From NCBI GenBank assembly GCA_965250025.1, contig OZ252283.1:1240001-1304000 (forward strand): a stretch of DNA of 64,000 nucleotides. The letters run 5' to 3'. The stretch comes from CBDDLD01 sp965250025 (GTDB taxonomy: Bacteria; Bacteroidota; Bacteroidia; Flavobacteriales; Flavobacteriaceae). Shown piece by piece: positions 8,122 to 17,212 of this stretch; within the stretch, counting starts at the first letter, position 1, and every line of letters begins with the position of its first letter. Below the pieces are notes generated by a model. It did no database searches. It was given only the letters and a program-made list of their open reading frames with translations, and was not told the DNA's origin. The translations under genes were made by a program, and so were the position numbers.

Positions 8122-8991
8122 ATGCCCAACAACACACAGTTACAACGCTACAAAAAACTACTAGCTTATATTGATGGTCATCTCAAAGAGACTATTGATA
8201 TAGAGCGAGTAGAAGCCGTTTGCCACTATTCATATCGTAATATCAACAGAATTTTTTTAGCGCTCCATAACGAAACAATCGGTAAATATATTAAGAGGCT
8301 TCGTCTGGAAAAAGCAGCACAGTATTTAAAGTATTCTAGTATGGACGTTTCAGCTATCGCTTATGAAGTAGGTTTTGAAGATAGAGCAGCGTTTAGCAAA
8401 GCGTTTAAAAGTAAGTACGGTAGTGCGCCTTCAGCTTTTAGACGTAAAAAAGAAACCCATAGAGTGGCAATACAACAAATGATGCTCCCGGAAGAGCATT
8501 TAGAGCGTGAAGCATTACAATATGATATAGAATATCTGCCTGATTTTGATTATATCTTTATAGAGTATAGAGGTGACCATAACGATTCTATTGCTATAGA
8601 AGAAAAGTGGCAACAATTGGAAAACTATGCTGTTTCGAAAAAGCTCTTTTCTCAAGAACCTATAATTATGTCAGAAATTATAGATGATGCTGATATTAGC
8701 GATCACATACATTCGCGTTATAATTTGGCCTTTATTTTAGAACAGCCATTAGGTATTGAACCAGAAGGCTTATTCAGAACGCGACAACATCAACATCAAA
8801 AGTATGTTAAGTTTACGCACAAAGGAACCCCTAAAAGTGTTGAAGCCTATTACCATCATATTTACGCTTTCTGGATGCTGGATGTGCCTCTGGAATTAGC
8901 AGACTTACCAACTTTAGAGTTTTATCCCAATTATGAAGCAGATCTTCCTCCCGAACTACTAATCACTGAAATTTATATCCCTGTACAATAA
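8122..8991 (+). CDS. AraC-family regulator with GyrI-like ligand domain (second copy)
   Basis: A 289-residue paralogue in build of the neighbour at 7140. It has an AraC double helix-turn-helix at about 12-110 (with VEAVCHYSYRNINRIF and IAYEVGFEDRAAFSKAF) and a C-terminal GyrI-like effector domain (about 135-289). It is followed closely by an inverted repeat (8994-9008), a -7 box and a fatty-acid-hydroxylase-type gene, which suggests that this regulator controls that gene. The two regulators may have arisen by duplication but differ strongly in sequence. Ligand unknown. Confidence 0.9.
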   Translation: MPNNTQLQRYKKLLAYIDGHLKETIDIERVEAVCHYSYRNINRIFLALHNETIGKYIKRLRLEKAAQYLKYSSMDVSAIAYEVGFEDRAAFSKAFKSKYGSAPSAFRRKKETHRVAIQQMMLPEEHLEREALQYDIEYLPDFDYIFIEYRGDHNDSIAIEEKWQQLENYAVSKKLFSQEPIIMSEIIDDADISDHIHSRYNLAFILEQPLGIEPEGLFRTRQHQHQKYVKFTHKGTPKSVEAYYHHIYAFWMLDVPLELADLPTLEFYPNYEADLPPELLITEIYIPVQ

Positions 8992-8993
8992 AT

Positions 8994-9008
8994 TGTCCAA
9001 AATGGACA
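8994..9008. promoter_or_regulatory. Inverted repeat, candidate AraC-type operator
   Basis: TGTCC-AAAAT-GGACA, arms of 5 bp, begins 3 nt after the stop of the upstream AraC gene. It ends 22 nt before the -7 box at 9031, so it occupies the -33 area, where no TTG box is seen. This placing suits an activator site. Confidence 0.5.
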
Positions 9009-9030
9009 CATCTGCGCATGATGTAGCATT

Positions 9031-9038
9031 TAGTTTTG
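9031..9038 (+). promoter_or_regulatory. Promoter -7 box of the fatty acid hydroxylase-type gene
   Basis: TAGTTTTG fits TAnnTTTG and lies 27 nt before the ATG at 9066. No TTG lies 17-23 nt upstream, so activation through the adjacent inverted repeat is plausible. Confidence 0.5.
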
Positions 9039-9065
9039 CAGCATAATAGATATCATCATAAGTAT

Positions 9066-9917
9066 ATGGAAACACTTATTCAAAATATAGAAGCTAATAT
9101 AGGATTGGCCGTTTTAATCATTTTTGCCTTCTCTGTAGGTTTAGCCATCGTGGAGTTTTGCTATGAGTTGTATAAACGAAAAATTACCAAATGGCGTCTG
9201 GGAGAAATGTGGGCCAGTTTATCTGTTTATATTGTGGCCCAGCTTACCGAAAAGTTTAGTGTAGTAGCCTTTACTGCGGTATTTTACTTATTAGCTAAAT
9301 ACATCCCCTGGCAAGTGCCTATAAATATATGGACAACGTTACTTTGCATTTTACTTATCGATTTTTTATACTACTGGGAACATCGTATAGAGCACAAAGT
9401 AAGAATATTATGGAGTTACCATAGCATACATCACAGTTCTCCAATTTACAATTATACGACAGCATTGCGGGTGTCTTTTATAGATGCTTTCATCACCTGG
9501 ATATTTTACCTGCCAGCCATTCTGGTGGGGTTTCATCCTTACGTGGTATTACTATCAGTTTTAGTTATGCTGACTTACCAGTTTTGGTTACATACCGAAA
9601 TTATAGGAAAACTAGGATGGTACGAAAAACTATTTATGACGCCCTCGCAGCATCGTGTGCACCATGGTGCAGACCGCATCTATCTCGATAAAAACTATGG
9701 TGCCATTCTTTCCATATGGGATAGACTATTTGGAACCTATCAAGAAGAGTTACATACACCTACATACGGATTGACTACACCTATAAATACAATAAATCCG
9801 ATCAAAGTACATTTTATAGAATACTACCATATTTTTAAGGATATCAGAAAAGCTAAAAATTTAAAAGAAGCCTGGAATTATCTGGTAAAACCTCCCGGTT
9901 GGAAACCGTCTAAATAA
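9066..9917 (+). CDS. Sterol desaturase / fatty acid hydroxylase family membrane protein
   Basis: Membrane-bound di-iron oxygenase of the fatty acid hydroxylase superfamily; members hydroxylate or desaturate lipids. The 283-residue protein has several membrane helices (about 9-30, 45-65, 70-100, 140-175) and the His clusters HRIEH, HSIHH and HRVHH that bind the iron pair. It ends in a PPGW motif, as does its paralogue at 21075-21977. ATG at 9066 is chosen over an upstream in-frame codon at 9036, since that one overlaps the -7 box. It sits downstream of an AraC regulator and a candidate operator, and converges with a GNAT gene 8 nt away. Substrate unknown; carotenoid, hopanoid or lipid hydroxylation are possibilities. 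Confidence 0.87.
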   Translation: METLIQNIEANIGLAVLIIFAFSVGLAIVEFCYELYKRKITKWRLGEMWASLSVYIVAQLTEKFSVVAFTAVFYLLAKYIPWQVPINIWTTLLCILLIDFLYYWEHRIEHKVRILWSYHSIHHSSPIYNYTTALRVSFIDAFITWIFYLPAILVGFHPYVVLLSVLVMLTYQFWLHTEIIGKLGWYEKLFMTPSQHRVHHGADRIYLDKNYGAILSIWDRLFGTYQEELHTPTYGLTTPINTINPIKVHFIEYYHIFKDIRKAKNLKEAWNYLVKPPGWKPSK

Positions 9918-9925
9918 TGGTTCTA

Positions 9926-10498
9926 TCAAAAGGCTTTAAATATCGAAGTCTTAATGTGTGGCCATTCTTCTTTTAATATACCATAACAGCATGTATTTCG
10001 ACGGTGACCATCCTTCATTAAGGTGTCTTTCCGTAAAATACCTTCTAAAGTAGCACCTAGCTTTTCTACTGCTTTTCTGGATTTTACATTGCGTTCATCG
10101 ATACGAAATTCTACTTTTTCAAAATCTAAAGTTTCAAAGACGTATTGTAACATTAAGAATTTCATGTTGGTATTTAATCCGGTACCCTGAAACTCATGCC
10201 CAATCCATGTCCAGCCAATATGTAACACCTTATGTTGCCAGTTAATAAGACCAAACCGTGTACTTCCGGCGTAGCTATTATGAAGTTTATCGTATACTAT
10301 AAATGGAATAACGGTTTTATGGTAGTAGCCATCCACAGCTAAAGCAACATAATCACGTAATTTTTCAGGCGTAGAAATATCAGAAGGCGAATAAAAGATG
10401 AGGTCTTTTTGCTGAGCAATGCTTTCTAAGTGTCTGTAATTACTGAGGTCTAATAAACTTAGTTTAACACGATTGTTTTCTAATGTAGGTATTACCAT
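9926..10498 (-). CDS. GNAT N-acetyltransferase (RimJ/RimL type)
   Basis: A 190-residue acetyl-CoA-dependent transferase. The middle holds the acetyl-CoA binding stretch around HEFQGTGLNTNMKFLML (about 109-125; the usual Q/RxxGxG/A reads QGTGLN), followed by VEFRIDERNVKSRKAVEKLG, the typical C-terminal RimJ/RimL block, and LEGILRKDTLMKDGHRR. Family members acetylate ribosomal-protein N-termini or small amines; the substrate cannot be read. It lies 15 nt downstream of the DUF3857 gene on the same strand, so they may be co-transcribed. Confidence 0.88.
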   Translation of the reverse strand: MVIPTLENNRVKLSLLDLSNYRHLESIAQQKDLIFYSPSDISTPEKLRDYVALAVDGYYHKTVIPFIVYDKLHNSYAGSTRFGLINWQHKVLHIGWTWIGHEFQGTGLNTNMKFLMLQYVFETLDFEKVEFRIDERNVKSRKAVEKLGATLEGILRKDTLMKDGHRRNTCCYGILKEEWPHIKTSIFKAF

Positions 10499-10513
10499 TA
10501 TTAATGTATAATT

Positions 10514-12583
10514 TTAATGCCTTGACTTTTTTCTGTTTGCTCTTACTATTAAAAATAAAATAATACCAACAATTATTATCATGAGCAAGACTACTTTTAA
10601 AAAAGAAGTAAATGCATCCACAACACCTGAACCAAAGAGGGTATTGTAATTAGCACTCTTTTCAGTAAAAATAGTAAACCCAAAGGTTTTATTTAAGGTG
10701 TTTAAGTCTTTGTAAAATGTGTCAAAATCTTTAGGTTCTACAGCAGATTTTTGAATTTTTAGATAACTTTTTGATAAAATGCTATTATTGCTAGGATTGT
10801 ACTCAATATTGCAATCGTAAAAAAACATGTCATTACTTATAAGGTCGCTTATTTCCTCAAAATGCCATCTTATAGGTAGTTTTACTTTTGTTGTATGTTC
10901 TCTGGCTACAGGGTAAGGTAGCTCAATAGGGTGCTTTCTATGATCCATGTTTGGCATGAATATTATGTTTAGCAAGCTTGTTGGGACAAATTCAATAGAA
11001 ACCTTATGAGGTTCATTAGTCATAGGTTTCCATATACTATCGATAGTATAGAATTCTCTAATGACTAGTTCATTGTGTACCAAATCATCTTCAATAACCG
11101 GATCTTTTGAAAGCTTTATTTTGTTATAGTAATTGGCATAGAAATTTTCAAGCTCTTTATGATAAGTACTTTTACCAGTATTCTTGATGTAGGTACGCAT
11201 CCTATCGGCCTCAACATCACTATAGGTTGTTTCTACATTTAATGTTGCTTTTCCTTTTAGATCCATAATCGTAAATTCTTCATAGGTGCTAACATTATTA
11301 CTCGATGAAGACACTATGGTATCAAATTCTGTAGTATACTTATCAACTACAAGTCCATATTCATAATTGGGAAAATGCTTGTTTTTATATGCTCCACCTT
11401 GATCACTGATGGTAGGGTCGTAATAAAGCAAGCTATTTTTATCATCAATTACTTTAACAACACAGTGGTCAAAGAATTCTGGAGAAGGAGGAAGCTCCAG
11501 AATCGTAGTTTTAAATGATGAGTGAACTAGCATTGGATATGCTTTAACTCCTAATTCTTTTAGCATATTTACCATAAGCAGACTCTTGTCTTTACAGTCA
11601 CCATAACGCTGGAGAAACACTTTATTAGAAGAGTTGGGTTTATATTTGCCAATACCATATTCTAAGCCCAAATACCGAATGTCATTTTGCACAAATTCTA
11701 AAATAGCCTGTATCTTTTTGCCTTGTGTTTTATAAGTGTTATCAATCTCCTTTACTTTTTTCTTAATCTCTGCGCTTAGTGGCTCATGATACTCAAATAG
11801 CTTCGTAGCCCATGCTGCAACATCTCCCCATGATTCATATTCACTGACGATAACGGTTGGTAAGAGAATTTTCCATGAAGGAATATAATCTTCATAGCTA
11901 AACACTTTTGGTGTTACGATATTCCAATGATACGCAGTGTAACCGTTATTAGTTGTAATTGTAGGTTTTAAATCCGTGTTGTACAGCTTGTAGTTAATCG
12001 CTCTTGAGGTATAAATAGCAACATTGATTTCACCAATAGGGACATAATCGGTGAGGTAAAAAATATTAGAAAACTTTCCATCATGAATAGGGTTAAAACC
12101 TTTAATAGTAAAACTAAAATCAATAATATCACCAACTCGGACATCAGACATATTTAGCATTGCTGTGTAAGAACCGTCATATAGGTAATTCTCAGCATTT
12201 AGTTCGCGTCGTATGACTTGAAAATGATCAGCATTCAATTTATTAATGACTTTACCATCCCTGATAATATTTATGGCGTGGAATGTTATTTTTTGATAGG
12301 AAGGGTCATAAACAGAAGAAATGTTCGAACCTTCTTGAACCCCTGATGTGTTAGTAATTCTTTTAACCGATCTGAAGTAAGTCTCTTGTTTAGGGATATT
12401 AACTTGATAGTCAGCAAGAAGCACTAATGTGCCTTGAGAAATTTCATCCTCGTCAACTTCAGGCGATTGATTGTATTCCTGATAATCAATCCAGTCGGGT
12501 TGATTTTTGGTACTAACTTTATATTGGCCAAATGTGGAAATAATAAAGCATACTGTAAGCAAAAAAGTAAAGGTGTACTTCAA
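10514..12583 (-). CDS. Exported DUF3857 / transglutaminase-like protein
   Basis: A 689-residue protein with a signal peptide (1-19, ending ISTFGQ), an N-terminal DUF3857 domain (about 50-235), a transglutaminase-like cysteine-protease fold (about 280-400), a C-terminal beta domain and one C-terminal membrane helix (about 660-682) before a basic tail. The catalytic triad seems intact: Cys330 in RYGDCKDKS, His373 in FFDHCVVK and Asp389 in YYDPTI. It is therefore likely an inner-membrane-anchored periplasmic enzyme or peptide-bond remodeller. These proteins are common in Bacteroidota with no settled substrate. Followed by a GNAT gene. Confidence 0.88.
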   Translation of the reverse strand: MKYTFTFLLTVCFIISTFGQYKVSTKNQPDWIDYQEYNQSPEVDEDEISQGTLVLLADYQVNIPKQETYFRSVKRITNTSGVQEGSNISSVYDPSYQKITFHAINIIRDGKVINKLNADHFQVIRRELNAENYLYDGSYTAMLNMSDVRVGDIIDFSFTIKGFNPIHDGKFSNIFYLTDYVPIGEINVAIYTSRAINYKLYNTDLKPTITTNNGYTAYHWNIVTPKVFSYEDYIPSWKILLPTVIVSEYESWGDVAAWATKLFEYHEPLSAEIKKKVKEIDNTYKTQGKKIQAILEFVQNDIRYLGLEYGIGKYKPNSSNKVFLQRYGDCKDKSLLMVNMLKELGVKAYPMLVHSSFKTTILELPPSPEFFDHCVVKVIDDKNSLLYYDPTISDQGGAYKNKHFPNYEYGLVVDKYTTEFDTIVSSSSNNVSTYEEFTIMDLKGKATLNVETTYSDVEADRMRTYIKNTGKSTYHKELENFYANYYNKIKLSKDPVIEDDLVHNELVIREFYTIDSIWKPMTNEPHKVSIEFVPTSLLNIIFMPNMDHRKHPIELPYPVAREHTTKVKLPIRWHFEEISDLISNDMFFYDCNIEYNPSNNSILSKSYLKIQKSAVEPKDFDTFYKDLNTLNKTFGFTIFTEKSANYNTLFGSGVVDAFTSFLKVVLLMIIIVGIILFLIVRANRKKSRH

Positions 12584-12651
12584 GAGATTTAGTTTTAGAC
12601 AAAAGTAAAAGAAACTTATGGAATATTAGACATGTAAGTAGGTGTCAAGGG

Positions 12652-13293
12652 CTATGGGATTAAATTTGAGATTAAGGCTACATTAACCACGTGTTTCCCT
12701 TCAAAAGGAATGATTTCTATCCGTTTATCAAAAAGCGCTAAAGCCCTCTTTTTTTCTTCCATAATACGCGCCTCATCCAGATACTCATCTTCAGTACCAT
12801 AAATCAATTTAACCTTGGTGTCGGGGTGTAAATGATTGAAATCCTCAGCTTTTAACTCTTTAGGAATACCTCCGGAATGTAAAACCAACTGATCGCATTG
12901 CAATTGTCTCCTTGCTAAATAGCGCATGGCAACGCTAACCCCTTGAGAATAACCAAAAACAATAAGTGGTATGTTTTCAGGCAGTTGCTCGGCCTCAAAA
13001 ATAGCATCAAAATACCTCATAATATTGGACGTGCCTTGTTCAGTTTCATCTCGCGTAAGCCAGTTGGCCCCTACGTGAAACTTGGGCGGTATATAATATT
13101 TACTTGGAGCTTGAGGCGCTATGATATAGTGTTTTTCAGGATCTAGATGTTTAAAATATTTCAGAAAATAACGACTTAAATATCCCATACCATGGCAAAC
13201 AAACCAAACTGCTTTTGTGTTTTTAGTAAGTGTATTTAAGGTAGAATACGAATTGGTAGATCTATAGTGTATTTCTTTCTCTTCAGAATTCAT
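12652..13293 (-). CDS. Alpha/beta hydrolase (phospholipase/carboxylesterase type)
   Basis: A 213-residue cytoplasmic serine hydrolase of the YpfH/carboxylesterase type. The oxyanion region is VCHGMGYLSRYF, the nucleophile elbow GYSQGVS (Ser about residue 115), the acid Asp lies in YGTEDEYLDE (about 168) and the His in EGKHVVN (about 201). It is divergent from the menaquinone genes, 54 bp from the hotdog thioesterase. Since no canonical MenH is in the cluster it is tempting to link it, but the sequence looks like an esterase, not like MenH. Substrate unknown. Confidence 0.85.
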   Translation of the reverse strand: MNSEEKEIHYRSTNSYSTLNTLTKNTKAVWFVCHGMGYLSRYFLKYFKHLDPEKHYIIAPQAPSKYYIPPKFHVGANWLTRDETEQGTSNIMRYFDAIFEAEQLPENIPLIVFGYSQGVSVAMRYLARRQLQCDQLVLHSGGIPKELKAEDFNHLHPDTKVKLIYGTEDEYLDEARIMEEKKRALALFDKRIEIIPFEGKHVVNVALISNLIP

Positions 13294-13347
13294 ATTTGGT
13301 GCGATTATAGTATTTTTACATTCCGAATTTAAAAATACATTTTTTAT

Positions 13348-13770
13348 ATGCTACCGCCTAAAGATAAAGTTTTGGAATTGGCCAATAAAGCCAATAAAAA
13401 TACCTTGATGGAAACCTTGCAAATTGAAATGGTAGATTTTGGAGAAGACTATCTTGTGGCCAGAATGCCGGTTACTCCTCGTGTGCATCAACCCGATGGC
13501 GTATTGCATGGCGGAGCATCGGCAGCACTAGCAGAAAGTGTTGGAAGTTTTGCATCGCACATATTCACTGATAGAGAAAAATTCTTTGTAAGAGGAATAG
13601 AAATCACAGCAAACCATATTAAAAGTGTCAGAGAAGGCTATGTCTATGCCAAAGCCACTTTTTTACACAAAGGAAGGACGACACAATTACTGGATATTAG
13701 AATTACTGATGAAAACGAGACGCTAATCTCCATCTGTAAATTGTCTACAATTACATTGCCTAAATCTTAA
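13348..13770 (+). CDS. menI: Hotdog-fold thioesterase, probable DHNA-CoA hydrolase
   Basis: A 140-residue single hotdog domain of the PaaI/MenI type. The hallmark QPDGVLHGGASAALAESVGS (about residues 51-70) has the family HGG and catalytic Glu. MenI hydrolyses 1,4-dihydroxy-2-naphthoyl-CoA, the step after MenB, in the menaquinone pathway. The gene starts the menF-menD cluster with 4 nt to menF, and this context makes the MenI role likely. A PaaI-like role is the alternative. Confidence 0.8.
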   Translation: MLPPKDKVLELANKANKNTLMETLQIEMVDFGEDYLVARMPVTPRVHQPDGVLHGGASAALAESVGSFASHIFTDREKFFVRGIEITANHIKSVREGYVYAKATFLHKGRTTQLLDIRITDENETLISICKLSTITLPKS

Positions 13771-13774
13771 GGAG

Positions 13775-14893
13775 ATGGAAGAGGTTGCCTTTTTCAATGC
13801 CATAGAGGCTCATCATAAAAAACAATTGCCCTTCGTCATATATAGTAAGCCATTTGAAAGTACAATATGTGGTTATTTGCAAAAGAATAAAACGTTGCAT
13901 ACAACTACAGATTTTTCAGAATCGGGTTTTGTTTTTGCGCCATTTGACCTTAGCGAAACCAGTATTTTGTTCCCGCTTTCAGAATGTGATGTCATGACAT
14001 TAGAGCGAGAGACCTTGCTTGTAGATGAATCTTCCGAAGGTGATACTACAAAAAAAACCGAAGACAAATTAGCTCATGTGGCATTGGTAGAAAAGGGCAT
14101 TTCTGTAATCAAAAAAGGTGAATTAGAGAAGGTTGTATTGTCTCGCTGTGAAATCATAAAAACGAGATTAGAAGTCCTGAATGTATTTAAGCGGCTGTTT
14201 AATAGTTATAAGAATGCAATGGTATATTGCTGGTATCATCCAGCGGTTGGCATGTGGATTGGTGCTACACCAGAACTTTTGTTAAACATGAAAGGCTATG
14301 ATTATACCACTATAGCACTTGCCGGTACAAAAGTTTATAATGAAAATGAGCAGTTACAATGGACTGCCAAAGAAATAGACGAACAACAAATTGTCACGGA
14401 TTTTATTACTGACCAAATGAAATCCTTTTCAAAACAGCAGCATGTCTCTGAGGCCAGTACGATAAGAGCAGGTCAGTTGCTGCACTTAAAGTCAGTAATC
14501 ACAGGGCGATTAGATGTGCAAGCCGGAACTATAAATGATGTTATTCATGCCATTCATCCTACACCAGCCGTTTGCGGATTTCCTAAGAGTACATCAAAAG
14601 CATTTATTTTAGAAGAAGAGGGGTATTTACGAGAGTTTTATACCGGTTTTTTTGGAGAGTTGAATCTTAAAACTAAAGTATCTAGAAATACCAATAAAAG
14701 AAATGTTGAGAACAACGCTTATCAGGCCATTAAGAGTTATACTGATTTGTATGTGAACTTAAGATGTATGCAAGTCTTTGATGATAAAGTTAACCTTTAT
14801 GTAGGAGGGGGGATTACCAAAGACTCGAATGCAGATAATGAGTGGTTAGAAACAGTATCTAAAACCAAAACAATGCTTAAGGTTTTATTTTAA
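13775..14893 (+). CDS. menF: Isochorismate synthase
   Basis: Converts chorismate to isochorismate, the entry step to menaquinone. The 372-residue protein shows the chorismate-binding fold: MWIGATPELLL (about 166-176), the ALAGT stretch, HAIHPTPAVCGFPK (about 252-265), then EEGYLREFYTGFFGE (about 278-292), and VGGGITKDS near the C-terminus. Length fits the MenF/EntC class. The next gene is menD and the upstream gene the hotdog thioesterase, with 4 nt between. Menaquinone rather than siderophore synthesis is the likely use, given the neighbours. Confidence 0.94.
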   Translation: MEEVAFFNAIEAHHKKQLPFVIYSKPFESTICGYLQKNKTLHTTTDFSESGFVFAPFDLSETSILFPLSECDVMTLERETLLVDESSEGDTTKKTEDKLAHVALVEKGISVIKKGELEKVVLSRCEIIKTRLEVLNVFKRLFNSYKNAMVYCWYHPAVGMWIGATPELLLNMKGYDYTTIALAGTKVYNENEQLQWTAKEIDEQQIVTDFITDQMKSFSKQQHVSEASTIRAGQLLHLKSVITGRLDVQAGTINDVIHAIHPTPAVCGFPKSTSKAFILEEEGYLREFYTGFFGELNLKTKVSRNTNKRNVENNAYQAIKSYTDLYVNLRCMQVFDDKVNLYVGGGITKDSNADNEWLETVSKTKTMLKVLF

Positions 14894-14911
14894 CTATCAT
14901 GGTCGGTTTTG

Positions 14912-14919
14912 TATCTTTG
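14912..14919 (+). promoter_or_regulatory. Possible internal promoter -7 box before menD
   Basis: TATCTTTG fits TAnnTTTG and ends 8 nt before the menD ATG, in the 34-nt gap after menF. No TTG -33 box is seen, so it may be weak. A transcript from it would have almost no leader. Confidence 0.4.
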
Positions 14920-14927
14920 TACTTTAG

Positions 14928-16685
14928 ATGAATTACTCAAAAATACCCTTAGCTCAAACCGTTGCAGAACTTTGCAAGGCTTATCATATTCAACATATTG
15001 TTATTTCTCCCGGAAGTCGTAATGCACCGCTGACGATCAGTTTTACAAACGACAGTTTTTTTAAATGTTACAGTATTGTAGATGAACGTTGCGCAGGCTT
15101 CTTTGCTTTAGGAATCGCGCAACAATTACAACAACCGGTTGCTTTGGTATGTACTTCGGGTAGTGCCTTGTTGAATTATTTTCCGGCGGTCTCTGAAGCT
15201 TATTATAGTCACATACCGTTGCTTGTACTTTCTGCTGACAGGCCAAAGTATTTAATAGATATCGGAGATGGGCAAACCATAAAACAGAATAATGTGTATG
15301 GAACGCATGTACATTACAACGCTAATTTAAAATTAGACATAAGAAATCATGCAAACATAGCGGAAGAAAATCAACCTCAAATCATTCGGTCTTTAAAAGA
15401 CAAAACGGAACGATTTTTAAACATTTCAAAAGATATTCAGGTATATAATGAGCAGGAGATCAATACTGCCGTTAGTAGAGCGATTACACAATCGGGACCT
15501 GTGCATGTCAATTGCCCATTTGATGAACCCTTATATGAGGTCACTAACAGGCTGGAAGTCGAGGTTCATAAGATCGAATATGATGTTAAAACAGAACGTA
15601 TTGATAAAACGGACATGTCAGATGCGATTAACGATTGGCAAAAAGCCCATCGCAAAATGATTCTTGTTGGGGTTAATTCGCCCGATAGTATAGAGCAAAA
15701 GTGGTTAGAACTACTGTCTCAGGACGATAGTGTTATAGTATTTACAGAAACCACATCAAATTTATATCACGAAGGCTTTTTTCCTAGTATAGACAAAATT
15801 ATTGCACCTCTAGAAGATACTGATTTTGAGAAGCTACAACCCGAAATCCTATTGACCTTTGGAGGCCTGGTGGTATCTAAAAAGATAAAAGCCTTTTTAC
15901 GAAAGTACCAACCACAGCAGCATTGGCATGTAGGTAAGGAGCGAGCAAACGACACGTTTTTCTGTTTGAGTAAACATTTTAAAACCACTCCTAATGATTT
16001 TTTTGAAATGTTTTTGTCAAAAGTAAAACCTTTGCAATCAGAATATAAACCGTATTGGAGTACAGTCAAAGCGCAACGTTCTTCTAAACATGAAGCATAT
16101 CTAGAACACATTCCGTTTAGTGATTTTGAAGTGTTTGATGTGGTCTTAAAAGCCATTCCAGATCATTCACAATTGCAGGTGGGAAACAGCTCGGCCATAC
16201 GGTACACACAGTTGTTTGATATTAATCCGACATTACAAGTGTTTTGTAACAGAGGCACAAGTGGAATTGATGGAAGTACCAGCACAGCAATAGGAGCAGC
16301 TGTAATTTCCGATCGTCAGACAACCTTTATTACAGGAGATTTGAGTTTTTTTTATGACAGTAATGCGTTTTGGAATACCCATATACCATCCAACTTTAGA
16401 GTCATAGTAATTAATAATGGAGGCGGTGGTATTTTTAGAATTTTACCGGGACACAAAGACACAGAAAATTTTGACACTTATTTTGAGACCAAGCATGGAT
16501 TAAAGGCAAAATCAATATGCGACATGTACAACTTGGAGTATACCACGGCCAAGGATAAACAGAGTCTTTCAGCGGCATTAGATTCTTTTTATAAGGAATC
16601 TGATCGGCCTAAGTTATTAGAGATTTTCACTTCATCCCATATCAATGATAAGATATTACTGGATTACTTTAAATATATTAAGTAA
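14928..16685 (+). CDS. menD: SEPHCHC synthase (MenD)
   Basis: Thiamine-diphosphate enzyme (EC 2.2.1.9) joining 2-oxoglutarate and isochorismate, second step of menaquinone synthesis. Its 585 residues show the usual MenD layout: SPGSRNAPLTI (about 27-37), CTSGSALLNYFPAV (about 76-89), a middle domain, and the C-terminal ThDP/Mg motif starting GDLSFFYDSNAFWN with NNGGGGIFRILPG (about 485-515). RGTSGIDGSTSTA precedes it. It follows menF by 34 nt, with a likely internal -7 box. Confidence 0.97.
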   Translation: MNYSKIPLAQTVAELCKAYHIQHIVISPGSRNAPLTISFTNDSFFKCYSIVDERCAGFFALGIAQQLQQPVALVCTSGSALLNYFPAVSEAYYSHIPLLVLSADRPKYLIDIGDGQTIKQNNVYGTHVHYNANLKLDIRNHANIAEENQPQIIRSLKDKTERFLNISKDIQVYNEQEINTAVSRAITQSGPVHVNCPFDEPLYEVTNRLEVEVHKIEYDVKTERIDKTDMSDAINDWQKAHRKMILVGVNSPDSIEQKWLELLSQDDSVIVFTETTSNLYHEGFFPSIDKIIAPLEDTDFEKLQPEILLTFGGLVVSKKIKAFLRKYQPQQHWHVGKERANDTFFCLSKHFKTTPNDFFEMFLSKVKPLQSEYKPYWSTVKAQRSSKHEAYLEHIPFSDFEVFDVVLKAIPDHSQLQVGNSSAIRYTQLFDINPTLQVFCNRGTSGIDGSTSTAIGAAVISDRQTTFITGDLSFFYDSNAFWNTHIPSNFRVIVINNGGGGIFRILPGHKDTENFDTYFETKHGLKAKSICDMYNLEYTTAKDKQSLSAALDSFYKESDRPKLLEIFTSSHINDKILLDYFKYIK

Positions 16686-16782
16686 AGATATTGTTAAGAT
16701 GTGACTTTATTATTTTATATGTGTCTAAGAAATAGTTATCTTTAGATGACGATAAAACTATTAATCTAAAAATTATTACAAA

Positions 16783-17121
16783 ATGAGTAAAAGAGACGAG
16801 CTAATCGCTAAGTATGTGATTGATCTTAAAGAGAAATGTGGAGTAGATGCTGATGTAGATTTATTAACGAAAGTTACTATTGGTTTAGGGCCATCAATTT
16901 ATAATGCAGATGCAGCAACTGTATCGGGTTCTGATGAATCAGAATTAGCAACTGTAAAAAACAATTTCCTTATTAAAAAATTAGGATTAAGTGATAGTGC
17001 AGATCTTGATAAAGGTATAGATGCCGTTATGGAAACTTATGGAAGATCTAATCGTAACAAATACAGAGCTGTAGTTTATTATTTACTAACCAAGCATTTT
17101 AATAAAGAATCGGTATACTAA
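16783..17121 (+). CDS. DUF2853 family small protein
   Basis: A 112-residue acidic, helical protein starting MSKRDELIAKYV, with a conserved look of DUF2853 (LGPSIYNADAATVSGSD, then ELATVKNNFLIKKLGL, then YRAVVYYLLTKHF). No signal peptide, membrane segment or catalytic motif. The family is found in Bacteroidota and Proteobacteria and has no known role. It lies 97 nt after menD and is followed by a strong terminator, so it may have its own promoter. Confidence 0.85.
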   Translation: MSKRDELIAKYVIDLKEKCGVDADVDLLTKVTIGLGPSIYNADAATVSGSDESELATVKNNFLIKKLGLSDSADLDKGIDAVMETYGRSNRNKYRAVVYYLLTKHFNKESVY

Positions 17122-17142
17122 AAATATTGAATTGTAAAATTC

Positions 17143-17181
17143 AAGCGTTATAATTTGATTAGAATTGTAACGCTTTTTTTA
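17143..17181 (+). terminator. Rho-independent terminator after the DUF2853 gene
   Basis: A 13-bp stem (17143-17155 with 17163-17175, one G-U pair) with loop of 7 and a T-run. Confidence 0.9.
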
Positions 17182-17200
17182 TTACAGAAAGTAATATTGC

Positions 17201-17208
17201 TACCTTTG
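17201..17208 (+). promoter_or_regulatory. Promoter -7 box of the cvfB-like gene, near-leaderless
   Basis: TACCTTTG fits TAnnTTTG and is only 4 nt before the ATG at 17213. Transcription would start at or within a few bases of the start codon. Confidence 0.5.
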
Positions 17209-17212
17209 CCGC

